Origin: Balanoglossus misakiensis | Taxonomy: Eukaryota > Hemichordata | NCBI GenBank assembly: GCA_040954595.2 | Contig: CM082592.2 | Location: 7,998,001 to 8,062,000, forward strand | Direction of reading: 5' to 3' | DNA length: 64,000 nucleotides | Shown: positions 60,185 to 64,000 of the stretch, one piece after another | How positions within the stretch are numbered: position 1 is the first letter of the stretch | Layout: each line of letters begins with the position of its first letter | Translations under genes and position numbers: made by a program | Notes under the pieces: model-generated | The model's input: only the letters and a program-made list of their open reading frames with translations | Database searches by the model: none | Told to the model about the DNA's origin: nothing

Positions 60185-63100
60185 CCTCAGAGTAAGTTGA
60201 GTGCATTATTTACGGGCGCTGAACACTGTTAACGATATTCCCAACCACTGGCGCCTCGCTTATGAACTTCATTTGTGTCCCTTTGTCCGAAAGCATTGAT
60301 TTCGATTTCAGTTGACTTTGCTACCGGACAGTATCAGCAAAAGCTAATTTGGCGGCCTTTGTCAGTTCGGCTATAACTACTGGCTTCCCTAAATTAATGC
60401 CCGGCGTTTATTTGTTCGTCTTTTTCTATTCCATCTGAATCACCACCGCCTTCATCTTTTTCCCCCCCTAAAGTCGTCTTGGGGAACGCCGCGCGAACTA
60501 CTAGCCGCGCCAAAGATGAGCCCCCGTCATTAAGTTTCTTTCTTGTCAGGGCGAGCGTGTGATTTCCTGCATTCCGTTTGGCACTCGGCGAATCGGATTT
60601 CTCGACCCGTCTGATCTGGGTTTTAAGTCTGAGGGTCTTTGAAAAGACTTGACTGGCGGCGAAATTACACAGTGGGGTTGTTCTTGTTCGACTATTCATT
60701 TTATCGCTGTCAAAGAAGAGGTAACACATTTCATTTTATAAAAAAAAAAACAGATTTATAAGTATTCCAAACCTCAACAGTAAGCGAACATCTGAAAGAT
60801 AGGTATGTAGGCCTAATAGGCACGTACATATTTGTACGATTCTACAAAAATGCAATTGCAATGAACATCATCGTATGACTTTGGAAGAAGTACACGTCGA
60901 CTCCTTCTGAATTAAAATGACACCCGCAGACGAGCGTCGAAATTTCTGCTTTCATAGGTACGACAAGGGCTGTTTACTTTTCAGCTTACCCGTTTCTGCT
61001 CAATTTCTTATTCATCGCCGCGAAAAACGAGCGTTTCTTTCACAGCTCCAGCCAATAAAAGCAGGGAGCTCACAGGCGCAGACGCGCTGGCACCTTCTGG
61101 GTCCAGATCACGCATAGATCAGAAAGGGGGGCTTGTTTTTTACGCGCCGATCACGCCTATTGCAGACACTACAGCAATCCGCCCAGAATAGTGCAGTGCA
61201 TCGATTCGTGTCAAATCGACACAATAGACCAAGCCCCCACTGAGAAATCCTAATCTCTGCTCATAAATAAGTGTGTAATTAACAAATTGTGACCAAAAGG
61301 GGCAATTATAAACGACTTTACAGAAAAAACAGAAGCCAGTGGAGTGAGGAAACTGTCCATTATAATTTCCAGTCGAGCTCCGCTACAAAGACACTGGCGT
61401 AATTCAGCACAAAAGTCTTATTGGTAAACGTTGGCAATTTCACTCGACTAATTGCAGTGCATGTAAACGGCACAACTGCGAATTCGGAGACATCGTTTGA
61501 TTGCTTGCGTCCATTCTTGATTCTCTGTATCGACAGACTTTGGCCATTTTTTTCTCCGGACCCTCGGTAGACGCTTGCAAATTGTTCTTTCGGGTTATCT
61601 AAGGCACCATCGCAGACGTCCGAGGGTTTGTCGACTTGCGTGATCATGTGCATGTCAAAATATTTCATCGATGTTTAGTGACTCTTATGATATGAATAAT
61701 TAACAGGCATGCATATTTCATTCACGATTGCTGATCGACTGTCAGCTCATTTTGAGGTCTGCCAAGTAGTCGAAACAAGATCATTTCATCATTGTTGGGG
61801 AGATATTTTTTTATTTCACAACAAATTTTTTGATTGTAAAAAAAGACCTTGTTAATAGGAATGCATTTTTTTCTCGAGATAAGCTCAGATGGCGACATTG
61901 CGGAGATTAGACTGAGACACTCCAGCGGATCGGATCAGCGTCTGAAACGGATAGTGGGATTCTGACGGCCAGCTCTGAAGGAGGCGAGCGATGATGGCAG
62001 CAAAGAAACACCCGCGACTCGGCTTTCATGATCCATGGAAGCATTTGAAAGATCAAACTCTTGGCTAGCCCCGGAGGTGTTCTTGCCCCAGCTCCGATCC
62101 TAAGCTGTAATTCAACTAATCACGGGAGTATATGTCGGCAGATCTTTTTGACGTGGCACGGAGAGGGGGGGAGGGGCTCCTCCTCCACATACGACAGCCC
62201 GCTGGAGCAACGGAGCCAGCCTTCACAGTTTATGGCCGCAGTAAACGTTTTTGTTGTATAATTTAAAATAATAACGACGATTCCATGACTGAAGTCCGTG
62301 GATTCTTTCTTATTTTGTTTGGTTGTTATTGTGTTTGTTTGTTGTTTTCCTTAATTCTTGATTCGGCATTCACCAGATCATACACCCTCTGTTGGTGATC
62401 AGTGCGTCGGAATCATGGCGTACATGCGCTCTGTTGCTGCCGTAAAAGTTTTATAGTGTTGCAGTACAACGCAGTTGAATTATCGCCTCGATAAAATACT
62501 GTTTCTTGTCAAAGTTTAATGGCCAGGCTCCCATTTTGTATTACCCTCTACCCTAATAGGCCATTCCTGGGCAATAAACAAAATTGTCACCGCGCCACGT
62601 AATGCATAGTCTGTGCGCGCAATGGCCACTGGGAATTGCCGGTTTCTGATAGAGTCTTTACCCATCAGGCTACCTGACTGATCCCCTTTGGTCGGCGCGT
62701 GGCATGACCTTTCGCCTTGTCAGCGATTTCCAGGCGATATTTCTTCACTTACTCCTCACTCTTGGGTATGTTCAAACCAATAGCATCACGACTCGTGTAA
62801 GCGATATGCATACGAGTGCGTGTTTCCTCGTTCAGTATGGTGTACGAGTCGCGCTCTTTAACAGATGAAGAGTGTAGTTGGCGCCGACGCGAAAGTGTCA
62901 TCACAGGTCTTTGTTGTTTAACTGCTAACAGTTTGCTAAGCCGTTATTCAACGCGACGCTGATAATTTTCGGCTTTGTCTTTCGGCACTTTGCTGTCGTG
63001 AAATTTTTGCCAAGTTTATGCCAATAAAGCTTGACGCAAAGCTTGAATAATGACTACGTCACACGCGCATGGCGCTTTAATAAGTTCGCGTAAATGCTGT

Positions 63101-63820
63101 TTCTCTCCTCCACAAGAAGCGCGCGTCAGCGTGGAGAAACGATACACTCAACTCAAAAACTATACCCCAGGAAATTACTACATGCATGACGAAGAATGAA
63201 GAAAAAAATCACCCGACGAACCTGAAACTAATATCAGATGACTAAAGCCAGCCTCTTTATCTTTCTAAGGGCCTTAAAATTAATGCACAGATTGCAATGA
63301 TGGCTAATTGTACACATAATCCAAAAAGCATCGTTTTATAGGCATGGCTTGAAATAAACACAAATTCCCCCAGATCGCTTGAACTGTCGCCGTAAAATGT
63401 AGTCGCAGCTTGATCATTGGAAAGGCGAGTCTTTAAACGCGCGGTTTAATCCAAATTGCGGCATGTGAGTTGTATTTTTTACAAAAAATATATATTTATG
63501 CTTCCCGCCAAATGCACCTATCATGGCACGCGGCAAAACTTAGCGGGAACAGAAACCAAAACTACGTAAAAATATAATAAATTGAAAATAAAGAGAAAGA
63601 GTCGAGGATGAAGTAATGTTAGTCGAAATGTTTAACTCTGGGATAAATTTCCTGGGTGATTTGATGTAGCATGTATTGTGGTGTAGCAGATGAGCGGCGT
63701 TGCCTGCAGGCACTCGGCTAACAAGTGTCGCAAGAGCCGTTTTTGTGCGCGACTCGACCTAGCGGCGCCGCACCTCTAATAACGCAGCCGAAACGCTCAA
63801 AAATTAGAAACACAAACCCA

Positions 63821-63930
63821 GTCACGTGACCGTCTACCTGAAAGCTTTTTTTCCCTTTTTTGACAGGTGCAATAAAGACACGAAAGCGCTCGAGGGGGAT
63901 ATAAAAAGTTACAGAAAAATATCCTGTGAG
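63821..63930 (+). promoter_or_regulatory. Candidate TATA promoter with symmetric E-box at right edge
   Basis: GTCACGTGAC (63821-63830) lies 70 bases before TATAAAAAG (63900-63908). An initiation site near 63930 would send transcription to the right, leaving the window almost at once. Inferred from motif order only. Confidence 0.3.
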
Positions 63931-64000
63931 GTCAGGTTATGCAAAATGCTTCTTTTTCCCGCGCGCGCGAAATGCCGACGGCCACAAGGCAGCGTTTTAA

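Larger units (their letters stand above)
27711..64000. other. 36-kb region upstream of Tbx2/3 without recognisable genes
   Basis: No ORF here shows a known domain, and no tRNA or rRNA was seen. Most ORFs are under 130 codons and overlap on both strands, as expected by chance. No exons of Tbx4/5 (a linked T-box gene in several deuterostomes) or of Bcas3 (a vertebrate neighbour) were recognised. The stretch 48178-49895 has no ORF of 60 codons or more. Probable role: distal regulatory DNA. Confidence 0.55.

Noticed and set aside
1-64000. CRISPR arrays, bacterial operons, rRNA or viral genes
   Set aside because: No regularly spaced repeats, no operon-like gene spacing and no recognisable viral or rRNA sequence; spliced Tbx2/3 shows the DNA is animal.

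Overview
This window is animal nuclear DNA containing one recognisable gene: a complete T-box transcription factor of the Tbx2/3 (Omb) subfamily. It lies on the minus strand as six coding exons between 27504 (start codon) and 16611 (stop codon) and encodes 722 residues. All five introns have GT/AG ends and all six junctions keep frame. The non-vertebrate protein features, undepleted CpG, many simple repeats and compact introns (0.57-3.2 kb) suggest a marine invertebrate. An invertebrate deuterostome (hemichordate, echinoderm or cephalochordate) is my best guess, but the sequence alone does not settle the phylum.

Layout. Positions 1-14900 are noncoding DNA downstream of the gene. They hold a decayed fragment of a Crypton/QRICH1-like tyrosine-recombinase-type gene (about 3535-3994, minus), a foldback MITE-like palindrome beside it (3364-3500), a second weaker foldback (about 4226-4330) and scattered simple repeats. 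Positions about 14950-16610 are the AT-rich probable 3'UTR. Positions 16611-27504 are the Tbx2/3 coding region, and about 27510-27710 is the proximal promoter, with two opposed CCAAT boxes. From 27.7 kb to 64 kb (36 kb) I find no recognisable gene. Such a desert is usual beside a developmental regulator, and the region is probably rich in cis-regulatory DNA. It holds a CArG-box cluster (46.8 kb), Pbx/Hox-type sites (36.2-36.4 kb), a GC-rich island (30.9-31.2 kb), and possible promoters at 41.04 kb, 49.5-49.7 kb and 63.82-63.93 kb.

The most unusual signal is lexical. Three transcription-factor-like words recur far above a rough composition-based expectation across the mostly noncoding window: GGCGGGAA/TTCCCGCC (13 sites), AAAATGGCG/CGCCATTTT (7 sites) and the palindrome GTCACGTGAC (4 sites, in unrelated flanks). 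Nine pure G or C runs of 10-15 bases also stand out. No RNA genes, CRISPR arrays or intact mobile elements were found. All counts were made by eye and need a computed check.
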